From: Kuafuiihalomonas sp039024635
GTDB taxonomy: Bacteria > Myxococcota > Kuafuiibacteriia > Kuafuiibacteriales > Kuafuiibacteriaceae
DNA: 64,000 nt
Reading direction: 5' to 3'
NCBI GenBank assembly: GCA_039024635.1
Contig: JBCCQA010000014.1
Coordinates: forward strand, 1-64,000
In this document: positions 16,649 through 25,222 of the stretch, one piece after another
Layout of the letters: each line of letters starts with the position of its first letter
Position numbering within the stretch: the first letter of the stretch is position 1
Notes under the pieces: model-generated
The model's input: only the letters and a program-made list of their open reading frames with translations
The model's database searches: none
Told to the model about the DNA's origin: nothing
Position numbers and translations under genes: made by a program

Positions 16649-18345
16649 CCAGAGTTACGAGCGGCACGGGCCAGGACGGCGCCGAAACGCTGGGCAAAGA
16701 CCCCAACGTCGAACAGCGACGCGTCCCGCCGAGGCGCAGGTCCAGGACTACGGGCGAGTCGGATATAGGCCGAGTCGTCTGATGCGGGCTCACCTCCCGC
16801 TGCACTCACCACCGCGGCGCCGGTCCGAGACCAGGGCGTGGGCCCTGGCGAGGTGACGACGGGAACGCCGGCCCAGGCGCACAGGATCCCGCTCGTGCCC
16901 GCCCCGATCTCGACACCGTCCAGCCAAGCGTCGGCGGCCCGCATGGGATACTCGCCGGTCAAAGGGCCCTCGTAGTCGAAGAAGATCCGCTCAGGGTCGA
17001 CGCCCGCCTGTTCGGCCGCGACCCTCAAGTGGGCCCGACGAGCCTTCGTACCTCTAGCCAGCCAGAGACGTGACTCGGGCTGATCCTGCAAGACCGCCAT
17101 CCATCGCTCGAAACTCCGTCGACCAAGGCGGTAGCCCGAAGCCAGATTGCAGAATAGTGGACCCGAACCTGCGGGGCGCGGCGGAGGATCGCTGGCTGGA
17201 ACGGCCGGAAGCTCGTCCACGGCCACCAGGGGCCCACGCCACCTGAGCAGGGGCTCGGTGAAGTAGGCATCCTGGTCGGGTGGGTTCCAATCGAAAGCAC
17301 TGAGTCGAGTGTCGACATAGCCCCCCATCGTGTTGGGCGAACCCAGGTAGTGAAGCGTACGCCGGGCCGGACGACCCGCGAGAAGGGACAGCCGCTGCCC
17401 AGCCATGAATCCGCCAAGGTCGACGAGGAGATCCAGGTCGAGAGCACACAAGGCTTCCAGGGAGGACTGGGTCGAACGCCCCTCTAGATTCACGTGGTGC
17501 ACGGCGCGCTCTCGAATCCTAGATGCCACATCGTCTTCCCTCGAAGCCCAGTCAATAACCGTCAGCTCGAAGTGCTCGCCCAAGGCCCGGAGCACCGACT
17601 GAAGCAGGAGACCATTCGGATGGGCATCGAGTCTCGGCGACATGAAAGCGACCCGCGGCCTGCTTCTCGAGGAAGACGGGCTTGATGACGACGCGATGGC
17701 TTCGGTTTGAAACCATAGCTCGGCGACGAGGCGTACGTCCTCTGGAGTCATGCCGAGATAGAGGGCTACAGTGGGATCGAATGCAGGTCGACGCTTCGTC
17801 CGGCGCGCCTTCTCCAGGTCCCTGCGCAGGCGTTGGCGCAGCTCATCCACTTCGTCCCAAGCACAGCAGTCGGCAAGGGCGAGGGCCAAGGGTCCCCACA
17901 CCGTCGAGAGGTCGGGCGCAAGGGCGTGGGCCTGACGCCAATGGTCCAGCGCATCCTCCGGTCGCTGATCCTTCTCCGCCACTCGAGCCCGGACGATCCA
18001 AGCTTGGACGGTGGCGTCGTCCATTGCGATCGCGGCCTGAGCCTCTCTGTCGGCCACAGCGCTCGAACCCATGGCGAGAAGCGTTTGAGCACTCAGCCCT
18101 CGAAGTTCTGCACTGGGCGAGAGCGCGAAAGCAGCCCCGAAGGCATCGAGGGCCTGGGCATGGCGTTCGCGACGAAACTCGATGGCCCCCAGCCACCGAA
18201 GCGCGTCGGGGTCGGGCTCGGCGCCCAATCGGGGTCGCAGCAGAGCTTCGGCCGCTTCGAGCTGGCCGGACCCGACGAGGCGTCGCAGCTCTTTTTCCCG
18301 ACTTCGCTTCCCGTCCCCCCTTCTCTTTCCTTTCCCCTTCCGCAC
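16645..18345 (-). CDS. SPINDLY-like O-GlcNAc transferase (TPR + GT41-type domain)
   Basis: 566 residues from GTG 18345; an earlier start would run into divergent trmL. A very basic N-terminal segment (RKGKGKRRGDGKRSREKE) precedes TPR-like helices to about residue 200, then a two-lobed region resembling the O-GlcNAc transferase SPINDLY family: RPRVAFMSPRLDAHPNG, LLVDLGGFMAGQRLSLLAGRPA, RTLHYLGSPNTMGGYVDTRL, SRLWLARGTKARRAHLRV and GTSGILCAWAGVPVVT. Such enzymes glycosylate protein Ser/Thr residues. The substrate protein is unknown. Followed by the small membrane gene through a GTGA overlap. Confidence 0.78.
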   Translation of the reverse strand: MRKGKGKRRGDGKRSREKELRRLVGSGQLEAAEALLRPRLGAEPDPDALRWLGAIEFRRERHAQALDAFGAAFALSPSAELRGLSAQTLLAMGSSAVADREAQAAIAMDDATVQAWIVRARVAEKDQRPEDALDHWRQAHALAPDLSTVWGPLALALADCCAWDEVDELRQRLRRDLEKARRTKRRPAFDPTVALYLGMTPEDVRLVAELWFQTEAIASSSSPSSSRSRPRVAFMSPRLDAHPNGLLLQSVLRALGEHFELTVIDWASREDDVASRIRERAVHHVNLEGRSTQSSLEALCALDLDLLVDLGGFMAGQRLSLLAGRPARRTLHYLGSPNTMGGYVDTRLSAFDWNPPDQDAYFTEPLLRWRGPLVAVDELPAVPASDPPPRPAGSGPLFCNLASGYRLGRRSFERWMAVLQDQPESRLWLARGTKARRAHLRVAAEQAGVDPERIFFDYEGPLTGEYPMRAADAWLDGVEIGAGTSGILCAWAGVPVVTSPGPTPWSRTGAAVVSAAGGEPASDDSAYIRLARSPGPAPRRDASLFDVGVFAQRFGAVLARAARNSG

Positions 18346-18398
18346 CCGCGAACCATTTATCGTGCCGGCCCCAGGGGCAAGCCGAGTACCTTGGGACC

Positions 18399-18878
18399 GT
18401 GAGTCGAAAGGATCTGCACGTCGTCCTCGTGGCCCCTGAAGTCCCTTGGAACTGCGGCAACGTGGGCCGAAGCTGTCTCGCCGCCGACGCACAGCTCCAT
18501 TTGGTCGAGCCTATCGGCTTCCATCTCGACGAGAAGGGCGTTCGGCGGGCCGGCCTCGACTACTGGTCCTCGGTCCTACCCCGCGTTTGGCCGGACTTCG
18601 AGCGATTGAGCGACCAGCTCCCTCCGCCGCTGTTGATCACGCCGGAGGCCGAAGCACCGCTTTGGGACTGGGACCTTCGGGGGCCCGTAAGCTTGGTCTT
18701 CGGCCGAGAGAGCGAGGGTCTCCCAAAGGTCCTTCGACGACGTCATCGAAGGGCGAGCCTCCCCATGCCGGGTCAGGCAGTGCGAAGCTTGAATGTCTCG
18801 ACAACGGTTGGGATCGCGCTGTGGGAAGCGCTCAGACAGCGTACCAGCAGAGCGTCTTCCTTCGGCCCAGGCCTGTGA
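18399..18878 (+). CDS. trmL: tRNA (cytidine/uridine-34-2'-O)-methyltransferase TrmL-like
   Basis: 159 residues, the usual TrmL size. SpoU-family SPOUT methyltransferase that 2'-O-methylates the wobble nucleotide of certain leucyl tRNAs. Motif 1 is NCGNVGRSCLA, motif 2 VSLVFGRESEGLP, motif 3 SLNVSTTVGIALWEALRQ, where the trefoil knot binds S-adenosylmethionine. GTG start at 18399 begins directly at the first strand (LHVVLVAPEVP). Divergent from the SPINDLY-like gene and convergent with oleD. Confidence 0.88.
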   Translation: MSRKDLHVVLVAPEVPWNCGNVGRSCLAADAQLHLVEPIGFHLDEKGVRRAGLDYWSSVLPRVWPDFERLSDQLPPPLLITPEAEAPLWDWDLRGPVSLVFGRESEGLPKVLRRRHRRASLPMPGQAVRSLNVSTTVGIALWEALRQRTSRASSFGPGL

Positions 18879-18914
18879 GCAGCACCCCCGAAGACCAAGT
18901 CGAAGCCGAGCTAC

Positions 18915-18955
18915 TGCACGAGGGTGCAACCATCACAGGTGGCTGCAGACAGCCA
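18915..18955. terminator. two tandem hairpins between trmL and oleD 3' ends
   Basis: The 98-base convergent gap contains TGCAC-GAGG-GTGCA (18915-18928) and TGGCTG-CAGA-CAGCCA (18940-18955), perfect 5- and 6-bp stems with four-base loops. Neither is followed by a T tract on either strand, so they may stabilise the 3' ends or assist termination rather than being textbook intrinsic terminators. Confidence 0.3.
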
Positions 18956-18976
18956 GGTGCGCGGAGGGGTTCCGCC

Positions 18977-19957
18977 TCACGCCGCAGCAAAGGTCTGGGC
19001 CAGGGCCTCGTCGAGCGGCGTAAGCGGTTTCCAGCCGAAGTCCTCGGTAGCTGCGGTATGGTCGAACCAATGCTCAGTCCCGAGCATGATGGCCGCCATC
19101 CTCGTCAGGGGCGGCTCCGCGCCGCCAGGGACGAAGCGATAGACCTGCTCCAATGCCCAGCCGATGCGCCAGGCTGCGTTGAAGCTCAGCTTGCGCTTGA
19201 CCGGTGGCGCGCCAAAGCCCTCCAAGATCCGGGCCACGAAGTGCCAAAGTCGGACCGGCTCCGCCTGCCCGAGGAAGTAGGCTCGACCGCGACAGCTGGG
19301 TCGATCGTCGGCCAAGGCGTCATGGGCGCGTATGTGGGCGTCGACGCAGTCGTAAATGAAGGTAACGTCGACCCGGTTTTGACCGTCTCCGACTTGGGCC
19401 AGGCGACCGCTCCGACTTCGACTGACGAGGCGAGGGGCGATTTGAGGATCGCCAGGCCCGAAGATGAAGTGGGGTCGGAGCGCGACGGTGTGTAGATCCT
19501 CCGCTGCTAGTACCCTTCGCTCGGCCTCGGCCTTGGTCGGGCCGTAGGAAGAGAGGTAGCGGTCCGGGTAAGGTAGAGAAGCGTCGCCCCCGGCGGGTGC
19601 GCCCTTTTCACCGATGACCACCGAGGGCGTACTGGTGAAGACCAAACGCCCGACACCTTCGGCCCGGCAGGCATCGATGACGTTTTGGGTGCCCTCGACG
19701 TTGGTGCGGCGATAAGCCTTCGGATCACCCCAGTAGCCCACTCGGGCCGCCACGTGGAAGACGGACTCGACGCCCTTCATCGCCGCACGCACTTGGCCCA
19801 GCTCGGCCACGTCCCCGAGGGCGCTCTCGGCTCCGAGCGCTTCGACTTCAGGATGTCGGCTTCGGCTGAACACCCTGACCTCGTCGCCTCTGGATCTGAG
19901 TCGTCGAACGATATGGCTCCCCAAGAAGCCACCACCGCCCGTGACCAGGATTCTCAC
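18977..19957 (-). CDS. oleD: OleD: 2-alkyl-3-ketoalkanoic acid reductase
   Basis: 326 residues. Extended short-chain dehydrogenase/3-beta-HSD family. TGGGGFLGSH (residues 6-15) binds NADPH; the YxxxK pair is Y138/K142 in SSYGPTKAEAE; the downstream FGPGDPQIAPRLV is characteristic of OleD-type reductases. In long-chain olefin synthesis OleD reduces the OleA product (a 2-alkyl-3-keto acid) to the 2-alkyl-3-hydroxy acid. GTG 19957 was chosen because it overlaps the oleC stop as GTGA; the ATG at 19978 would lie inside oleC. Last gene of the twelve-gene operon. Confidence 0.88.
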   Translation of the reverse strand: MRILVTGGGGFLGSHIVRRLRSRGDEVRVFSRSRHPEVEALGAESALGDVAELGQVRAAMKGVESVFHVAARVGYWGDPKAYRRTNVEGTQNVIDACRAEGVGRLVFTSTPSVVIGEKGAPAGGDASLPYPDRYLSSYGPTKAEAERRVLAAEDLHTVALRPHFIFGPGDPQIAPRLVSRSRSGRLAQVGDGQNRVDVTFIYDCVDAHIRAHDALADDRPSCRGRAYFLGQAEPVRLWHFVARILEGFGAPPVKRKLSFNAAWRIGWALEQVYRFVPGGAEPPLTRMAAIMLGTEHWFDHTAATEDFGWKPLTPLDEALAQTFAAA

Positions 19958-21576
19958 CTGACGTGACCCTCGGCCCACTCCTTGATGAGCTCCCGTCGAA
20001 TCTTGGCGTTGTGGCGCGCATCCACGGGCAGGCTGGCCCGGAAAAGTACGGCGGCCAGGTCCGGGCGTCCCGAGGCCGTTTCGAGTTCACCGGCGAGCCG
20101 TCGTCGGTCTTGTCGACCTCTCGGCCGCTCGCCTGAACGACACTCGATGACGAGCACGGGACGCTCTCGGCCTCGCTCCCCCACGCCCACCAAGGCGGAT
20201 CGGAAGACCCGAGGGTGCTGGTTGACCAAGGCCTCGACCTGGACGGGGAAGACCGTTTCCGCCCGAGTGACGACACGGTGGCTCTTGCGCCCACAGAACC
20301 AGAGATGGCCAGCCTCATCGAGATAGCCGAGGTCGCCCATTCGGTGCCATGTCGGACCGTCGCCGGCGTGAATCTTGGCCGCTGCATCGGCGACCGGCCG
20401 CATGAAGTAGCCAGGAGTGGTGACCGCACTTCGGACGATGATCTCCCCGACTTCGTTGGGGGGAAGTTCCTCTTCGATCTCGTCCAAGGGCTCGTCGGTG
20501 ATGGGTATGATCTTCAGCTCGACGCCCTCGACCGGACGTCCGACCCAGGTCCCCTCTCCTTCGAGGGTTCGCGTCAGGAAGCCCTGCACATACCGTCGTG
20601 CGCTGGGCATGCTGACGGGCAAGGACTCGGTCGCTCCATAGGGGGTGAAGACATCGGCCCGAGGGGAGATACTTCGGAGGAGCTCTTTCAGCAGATCCGG
20701 AGGAGCGGGCGCGCCGGCCATCAGCACGCGGGACAGCCCTTGGAGCGCGTTCCGTCGGCGGGAGGCAACAAGTCGTCGCCAAAAAGCCGGGGAGCCGAAC
20801 GCGTAGGTCACGCCGAAACGATCGATGCTCTCGAGCACTGGAGTCGGGTCGACGGCACCAGGCTTGGTCGTGTCCATGTTGGGGACGACGACCGAAGCCC
20901 CCAGAATCAGAGAAAAGCAGGAGAAGAGCGGAAAGGCTGAGAAGTCGACCTCGCCTGGCTGAATACCCAAAGAGGCCCCGAGGGCGGCCCGCTGCCCGTC
21001 GAAGATTCCGTGGCTGTAGAGAACCCCCTTAGGAAAGCCCGTCGAACCCGAGGTGAAGAGCACCGCGGCCAGACCCTCCCGACCGGCGGGATGACGGACT
21101 CGGGCGTTGCTCTTGGCGCCAAGCTTGCGGAGCTCTGGCAAGGACCGGCCGAGAAGACCCACGGACTGGGGTCGGATCCAAGTCTTCACACCGGAGAAGA
21201 CGCTTGGATAGAACTTGGCCACCCAAAGAACGGCCTCGATGGCGACGACTCGCTGGGGGTCAGCTTCGCGAATGGCCCGGAGGACGGGCTTCGTACCCAT
21301 GGCTGGGTCGATGAAGATGGGGACCGCGCCCATTCGGAAGAGGGCCCAGACCAAAGCAAAGAAGTCGAGGGAGGGCTTGATGAAGACCAGAACTCGATCC
21401 CCGGGCTCAAAGCCCTCATGGAGCAAGCCGCGCGCGAGCTGGGTCGCATCTTCATCCAAGTCTTCGAAGCTCAACCGATCGGCCTCGGGATGGTCCCCGT
21501 CGGCCAGGGCCCAATGCCCACCTCGTTGCTCAGCGACTTCCTGCAGGCGATCGGCGATGTTGAAGTCGACGCTCAA
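19954..21576 (-). CDS. oleC: OleC: AMP-binding beta-lactone synthetase
   Basis: 540 residues, ANL superfamily. The ATP-binding motif FTSGSTGFPKGVLYSH spans about residues 174-189; VFTPYGATESLP, WHRMGDLGYLDEAGHLWFCGRKSH and the C-terminal hinge follow. OleC adenylates a 2-alkyl-3-hydroxy acid and closes it to a cis-beta-lactone. ANL identity is secure; OleC rather than acyl-CoA ligase is based on position between oleB and oleD and on the overall sequence (DFNIADRLQEVA start). TTG start at 21576 overlaps the oleB stop as TTGA; its end overlaps oleD as GTGA. Confidence 0.87.
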   Translation of the reverse strand: MSVDFNIADRLQEVAEQRGGHWALADGDHPEADRLSFEDLDEDATQLARGLLHEGFEPGDRVLVFIKPSLDFFALVWALFRMGAVPIFIDPAMGTKPVLRAIREADPQRVVAIEAVLWVAKFYPSVFSGVKTWIRPQSVGLLGRSLPELRKLGAKSNARVRHPAGREGLAAVLFTSGSTGFPKGVLYSHGIFDGQRAALGASLGIQPGEVDFSAFPLFSCFSLILGASVVVPNMDTTKPGAVDPTPVLESIDRFGVTYAFGSPAFWRRLVASRRRNALQGLSRVLMAGAPAPPDLLKELLRSISPRADVFTPYGATESLPVSMPSARRYVQGFLTRTLEGEGTWVGRPVEGVELKIIPITDEPLDEIEEELPPNEVGEIIVRSAVTTPGYFMRPVADAAAKIHAGDGPTWHRMGDLGYLDEAGHLWFCGRKSHRVVTRAETVFPVQVEALVNQHPRVFRSALVGVGERGRERPVLVIECRSGERPRGRQDRRRLAGELETASGRPDLAAVLFRASLPVDARHNAKIRRELIKEWAEGHVR

Positions 21577-22481
21577 GACGTACGCTCCATCAAGCGTTCG
21601 AGGTTGGGCACGATGTGCTCATGAGCATCCTCGAGCACGTAGTGACCACAGTCGGCCAGCCAGTGGGCTTCCGCCTGGGGAAAGCGCCGTCGCCACTCCT
21701 CGTAGAAGCTCCGGTCGAAGCAAAAGTCTTGCCCCCCCCACATGATCAGCATCGGCTTTCCGCTGAGGGCAACGAGGCCCTCGTCGATTGCGGTCAAGGT
21801 CGACCAGCTGGGGTGCTCGGGTCGCATCGGGATGTCCTGGACGAAGCGCAGCAGAGCCTCCCGAGCCTGCCAGCCGTCATAGGGGTCCAGGTAGCCCGAG
21901 GAGAGTTCGGGGGTCACGCGTTCTCTGCGACAGATACAGCGGAGCAGGGCGACGCGAGCAAAGGCGTTGAATCCTTGGATGGCTAAAGGGCCGAAGAGAG
22001 GCCATCTACAGAGGGCAATGGAACTCGGGATGCGCCGACTGCGAAAGGCGGCGGTGTTGAAGACGGCCAGTCGGTCTACGCGTTCCGGGGCCCTCAGGGC
22101 GCAGCCCGCACCAATGGCGCCCCCCCAGTCGTGGACGCCAAGACTGTAGCTGTCGATCTCGAGCGCATCGAGGACCCGCGCCAAGTTGTCGACATGCTCG
22201 GCGAGTCGAAAACTGAAGTGCGCCGGCCGATCTGACAGCCCGCACCCCAGATGATCTGGTGCGATGACCCGATAACGATGCCTCAGGGCGCTGATCACAT
22301 TCCGCCAGTAGAACGACCAGGTTGGGTTTCCGTGGACGAGGACCATCACTGGAGCGTCCCGAGGCCCTTCGTCGACCACGTGCATTCGGCCTGCCGGCAC
22401 CTGAACCCAGCGGCCTTCGAAAGGGTAGAGGCGGCGCCAGGGTTGCGCGGCTGTGGTGCCCACCAGGACGGCCTGGGTCAT
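21573..22481 (-). CDS. oleB: OleB: haloalkane-dehalogenase-like beta-lactone decarboxylase
   Basis: 302 residues, alpha/beta hydrolase of the haloalkane dehalogenase branch. HGNPTWSFYWR (from residue 50) and PDHLGCGLSDRP are family hallmarks; the nucleophile is Asp118 in VHDWGGAIGAG rather than Ser; His280 is in DCGHYVLED. OleB opens the OleC beta-lactone and releases CO2 to leave a cis-alkene. ATG 22481 overlaps the oleA stop as ATGA; upstream in-frame codons lie inside oleA. As a stand-alone ORF it is not fused to oleC, unlike actinobacterial OleBC. Confidence 0.88.
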   Translation of the reverse strand: MTQAVLVGTTAAQPWRRLYPFEGRWVQVPAGRMHVVDEGPRDAPVMVLVHGNPTWSFYWRNVISALRHRYRVIAPDHLGCGLSDRPAHFSFRLAEHVDNLARVLDALEIDSYSLGVHDWGGAIGAGCALRAPERVDRLAVFNTAAFRSRRIPSSIALCRWPLFGPLAIQGFNAFARVALLRCICRRERVTPELSSGYLDPYDGWQAREALLRFVQDIPMRPEHPSWSTLTAIDEGLVALSGKPMLIMWGGQDFCFDRSFYEEWRRRFPQAEAHWLADCGHYVLEDAHEHIVPNLERLMERTS

Positions 22482-23497
22482 GGTTCGACTCCCATCATCA
22501 TGCAGTTGAGCCCGCTTCCTATCCCAAGAAGAGCGAGCCTGTGGTTCTTCGCCACGAAGCCCTGCTGTGAAGCCAATGACCAGGTCAGCGGCACGGAGAC
22601 CGAACCCACGTTGCCGTGGCTCTGGTAGCTCGTCGCAGCCCGCTCCCCGTCCAGTCCGAGGCAATCGAGAAGGCGATGGTGATGAGCTCGTCCCACTTGG
22701 TGAGTGACGATTCGGTCCCAGTCACCACCAAAGGTAGACGCGAATCGATCCCAGGTGCCAGCGGCCAGCTCGAGTCCAGCCTCCAAAAGGGCTTCGGCAT
22801 CTGTCGCCATCGAAAGCTCACTCTCACCGGCTTCACCGCCCACGCAAAGTACGTGGTGTTCCGTAGCTGCGCCATGGACTTCTCCAACGAGCTGCGGATC
22901 TCCAGACTCCCTTCGACGAAGAAGGACTGCGGCCGCCCCCGAACCGATTGTGAGGGATGCGAAGTCCTTCTTGATCGTCTTGCGGCTGAGCGTCTCGTCG
23001 GCCACGAGCCGATCAACGGTCTGCTCGACCAGGGGTCGTCCATCCTCGCCCGCGAGTACCAGGGCGCTCTGAATCTGACGGGAGTGAATCAGGTTGGCGA
23101 CTAGGGCCATGCCGTTCATCACGCCGAGGCACGCATTCGAGAGGTCAAACACCAAGGCTTCAGAGGACAAGCCCAAGGCGGCGTGCACGGCATTGGCCGT
23201 GGCTGGCTCGAGCTGGTCTCGGCAGACACCACAGAATACGACTGCGCCCACGGCCTCACGATCGACGTCGGCCTGCTGCAGGACCTTCTCACCTGCCTCA
23301 GCCGCGATGACCGAAGGACGAACCGGGCCGGGCCAGAAGCGCCTGGCTTCGACCCCCGACATCATGGCCAAACGACCGGGCACCAAACCCGCTCGCTCAT
23401 AGGCAGGAGCGAGCCGATCTTCGATTGCTTCGCTGCTGACTTCGACGGGGGGGGTCACGTGGGCTACCCCCGCCACACCGACCTGATCAAAGCGCAC
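22478..23497 (-). CDS. oleA: OleA: thiolase-fold head-to-head acyl condensing enzyme
   Basis: 339 residues, 3-oxoacyl-ACP synthase III-like. Catalytic Cys123 lies in FDLSNACLGVMNGM, His266 in IVTHQVGR and Asn296 in SHGNVGS, the KAS III triad. Glu97 in GVCRDQLEPATAN corresponds in position to the OleA-specific glutamate that acts on the second acyl chain, and VEARRFW near residue 50 is also typical. OleA joins two acyl thioesters head to head to a 2-alkyl-3-keto acid. GTG 23497 overlaps the PPTase end by 11 bases. Whether it takes acyl-CoA or the operon's acyl-ACP is open. Confidence 0.9.
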   Translation of the reverse strand: MRFDQVGVAGVAHVTPPVEVSSEAIEDRLAPAYERAGLVPGRLAMMSGVEARRFWPGPVRPSVIAAEAGEKVLQQADVDREAVGAVVFCGVCRDQLEPATANAVHAALGLSSEALVFDLSNACLGVMNGMALVANLIHSRQIQSALVLAGEDGRPLVEQTVDRLVADETLSRKTIKKDFASLTIGSGAAAVLLRRRESGDPQLVGEVHGAATEHHVLCVGGEAGESELSMATDAEALLEAGLELAAGTWDRFASTFGGDWDRIVTHQVGRAHHHRLLDCLGLDGERAATSYQSHGNVGSVSVPLTWSLASQQGFVAKNHRLALLGIGSGLNCMMMGVEP

Positions 23498-23990
23498 GTC
23501 GAAAGCCCTCCACGACCCAGTGCACGTCTAGACCGGTGCAGGCTGCCCACATCGGCTCGGCTCGAATCAGCGACACCGGGACCAAGTCTGAGCCAACCTG
23601 GACCCGGCCTCCGATCGGACCGAAAGGGAAGCGGACGTGGGTCAGCCGCCGAATGCCGTGGCCCAGATGCTTGAGTGAAGCCTCCGCTTGAACCCAGGCC
23701 TTCGTGTCGCCGATGAAGGTCGGGGCCCGGTCGGCCTCGATGTCGACACCGACCCGACGCGTGTTCACGACTCCGGCCACACCTCTCTTGTTGTGACTGT
23801 AGCTCCAATACCAACCTCGGTGGGGAAGTGGTCGGCCCTGTTCGTCGAGTCGGAAGACTGGTGAGGGTGCCCCGACCAACGCGGCGGCCCAGGCTGTGAC
23901 GGCACGAGCGCGACGACGAAGATCCAGGACTCTCGCTCGACCTCGAAGCTCTTGGGCCTCTTCGGGCACTGGAACGACGACGGCGATCAC
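23487..23990 (-). CDS. 4'-phosphopantetheinyl transferase-like protein
   Basis: 167 residues. The core WSYSHNKRGVAGVV...RRVGVDIEADR carries the Mg-binding D83 and E85 of Sfp-type enzymes, and WVQAEASLKHLG matches the WxxKEAxxK signature with E103 and K107 kept but the first Lys replaced by Ala. It is shorter than Sfp (about 220 residues), lacking most of the N-terminal half. It probably loads phosphopantetheine onto the ACP five genes upstream or more. GTG 23990 overlaps the FabI-like stop (GTGA), and its end runs 11 bases into oleA. Confidence 0.78.
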   Translation of the reverse strand: MIAVVVPVPEEAQELRGRARVLDLRRRARAVTAWAAALVGAPSPVFRLDEQGRPLPHRGWYWSYSHNKRGVAGVVNTRRVGVDIEADRAPTFIGDTKAWVQAEASLKHLGHGIRRLTHVRFPFGPIGGRVQVGSDLVPVSLIRAEPMWAACTGLDVHWVVEGFRRAL

Positions 23991-24793
23991 TCCAAGCCTC
24001 CCAGCGCCGCACCGACTACGTCGGCGTCGAAGTAGTTCACGGACATGCCTGCATCCACGACCAGGCTTTGCCCATTGATGCCCGAGGACCGCGGGCTCAG
24101 AGCAAAGGCAACCGCATTGGCAACCTCTTCGACCTGAACGCCTTTTCCTCTGAGCGTGAGGTGTTCGGCGTAAAGGTAACTGTCGGCGTAGCCGGGGATA
24201 CCGGCTGCGGAGCGCGTCTTGAGAAGAGAAGGACTCACGGCGTTGAAGCGAACCGAGGGGGAGCTGGAGAAGGACTTGGCCAAGAAGACTACCGAGGACT
24301 CCAAAGCGGCTTTCACCGGGGCCATGTAGCCGTAGTTTTGGGCCGCCATCTTGAGATGGGATATCGAGATCGTGACCACGGAAGCGCCATCTACCAAGCG
24401 GGGCCGCAAGGCACCGGCAATCTCGATCAAGCTGTGACAAGAAATCTGCATCGCCTGAGCAAAGTCTTCGCGCTTGGTCTTTTCGAAGGGCCGCATGCCC
24501 TCTGCGTAGTTGGCGAAGGCGATAGCGTGGACAACACCATGGATTCGCCCCGGCAGCTTGTCTGCCACCCTGTCTACTGCATCGGGCGATTCGACATCAC
24601 AGACCTCGATGGTCGCCGGCCCTTCGGGCCCGAGGAAGCGAGCGAGCTCATCTCGACGCCCTTCGCTTCTCACCACCCAATGAACCCGGGCGCCGGCCTC
24701 GACCAAGACCTGATGAGTCCGGAATCCCACGGACTTCTTATTGGAGACTCCGAAGACGACAACATCCTTGTCGTCCAGCTCGAGGAAGCTCAC
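23987..24793 (-). CDS. FabI-like enoyl-ACP reductase
   Basis: 268 residues, the length of FabI. The N-terminal FGVSNKKSVGFRTHQVL corresponds to the FabI GVANKRSIAW nucleotide loop, VVHAIAFANYAEG to the HSIAFAP strand, and the active-site Y-x6-K is Y154/K161 in NYGYMAPVKAALESSVVFLA. Enoyl reductases perform the last step of each fatty-acid elongation cycle. GTG start at 24793 overlaps the FabZ-like stop, and the end overlaps the PPTase, both GTGA. A ketoreductase role cannot be excluded. Confidence 0.82.
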   Translation of the reverse strand: MSFLELDDKDVVVFGVSNKKSVGFRTHQVLVEAGARVHWVVRSEGRRDELARFLGPEGPATIEVCDVESPDAVDRVADKLPGRIHGVVHAIAFANYAEGMRPFEKTKREDFAQAMQISCHSLIEIAGALRPRLVDGASVVTISISHLKMAAQNYGYMAPVKAALESSVVFLAKSFSSSPSVRFNAVSPSLLKTRSAAGIPGYADSYLYAEHLTLRGKGVQVEEVANAVAFALSPRSSGINGQSLVVDAGMSVNYFDADVVGAALGGLE

Positions 24794-25221
24794 TCGGCCT
24801 CCATCTCGGCCAGCATCACCGTGAAGCGAAGGCTCACCACCAGCTTGCCGTTGCAGGTTATCTTGCCTTTCATCCAGTGGGCGGGGCCGACTACTTCGAG
24901 CTCCTCGACTTCCACTTCGATCTGGTCACCCGGACGGACGGGCCTCTTGAATCGAGCTTCCTCGATCTTGCTCACGACGGGAACGCCATGGGCAGAGCCC
25001 GCCGGGAGCCGACTGGAAAGTAGGCATGCGCCGGCCTGAAGGGCGGCCTCGCACAAAAGCACGCCCGGCATGAGGGGAGCCTTCGGGTAGTGGCCGGCAA
25101 AATGAGGTTCGTCAGCCCTGATGGTGCGCCGGGCCCGCAAGCGGTTCCCCTCGACCTCCAAGAGTTCGTCCAAGAAGGCGAAGGGGGCCCGATGCGGGAT
25201 GAGCTCCTCGACCGGCTTCAT
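24790..25221 (-). CDS. FabZ-like 3-hydroxyacyl-ACP dehydratase
   Basis: 143 residues, hot-dog fold. LIPHRAPFAFLDELLEV is the FabZ N-terminal signature; the catalytic pair is His44 in HFAGHYPKAPLMPGVLL and Glu58 in CEAALQAGA, where FabZ normally has EAxAQ. It dehydrates beta-hydroxyacyl-ACP. ATG at 25221 is one base after the FabG-like stop; the 3' end overlaps the FabI-like gene. Confidence 0.87.
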   Translation of the reverse strand: MKPVEELIPHRAPFAFLDELLEVEGNRLRARRTIRADEPHFAGHYPKAPLMPGVLLCEAALQAGACLLSSRLPAGSAHGVPVVSKIEEARFKRPVRPGDQIEVEVEELEVVGPAHWMKGKITCNGKLVVSLRFTVMLAEMEAE

Positions 25222-25222
25222 C

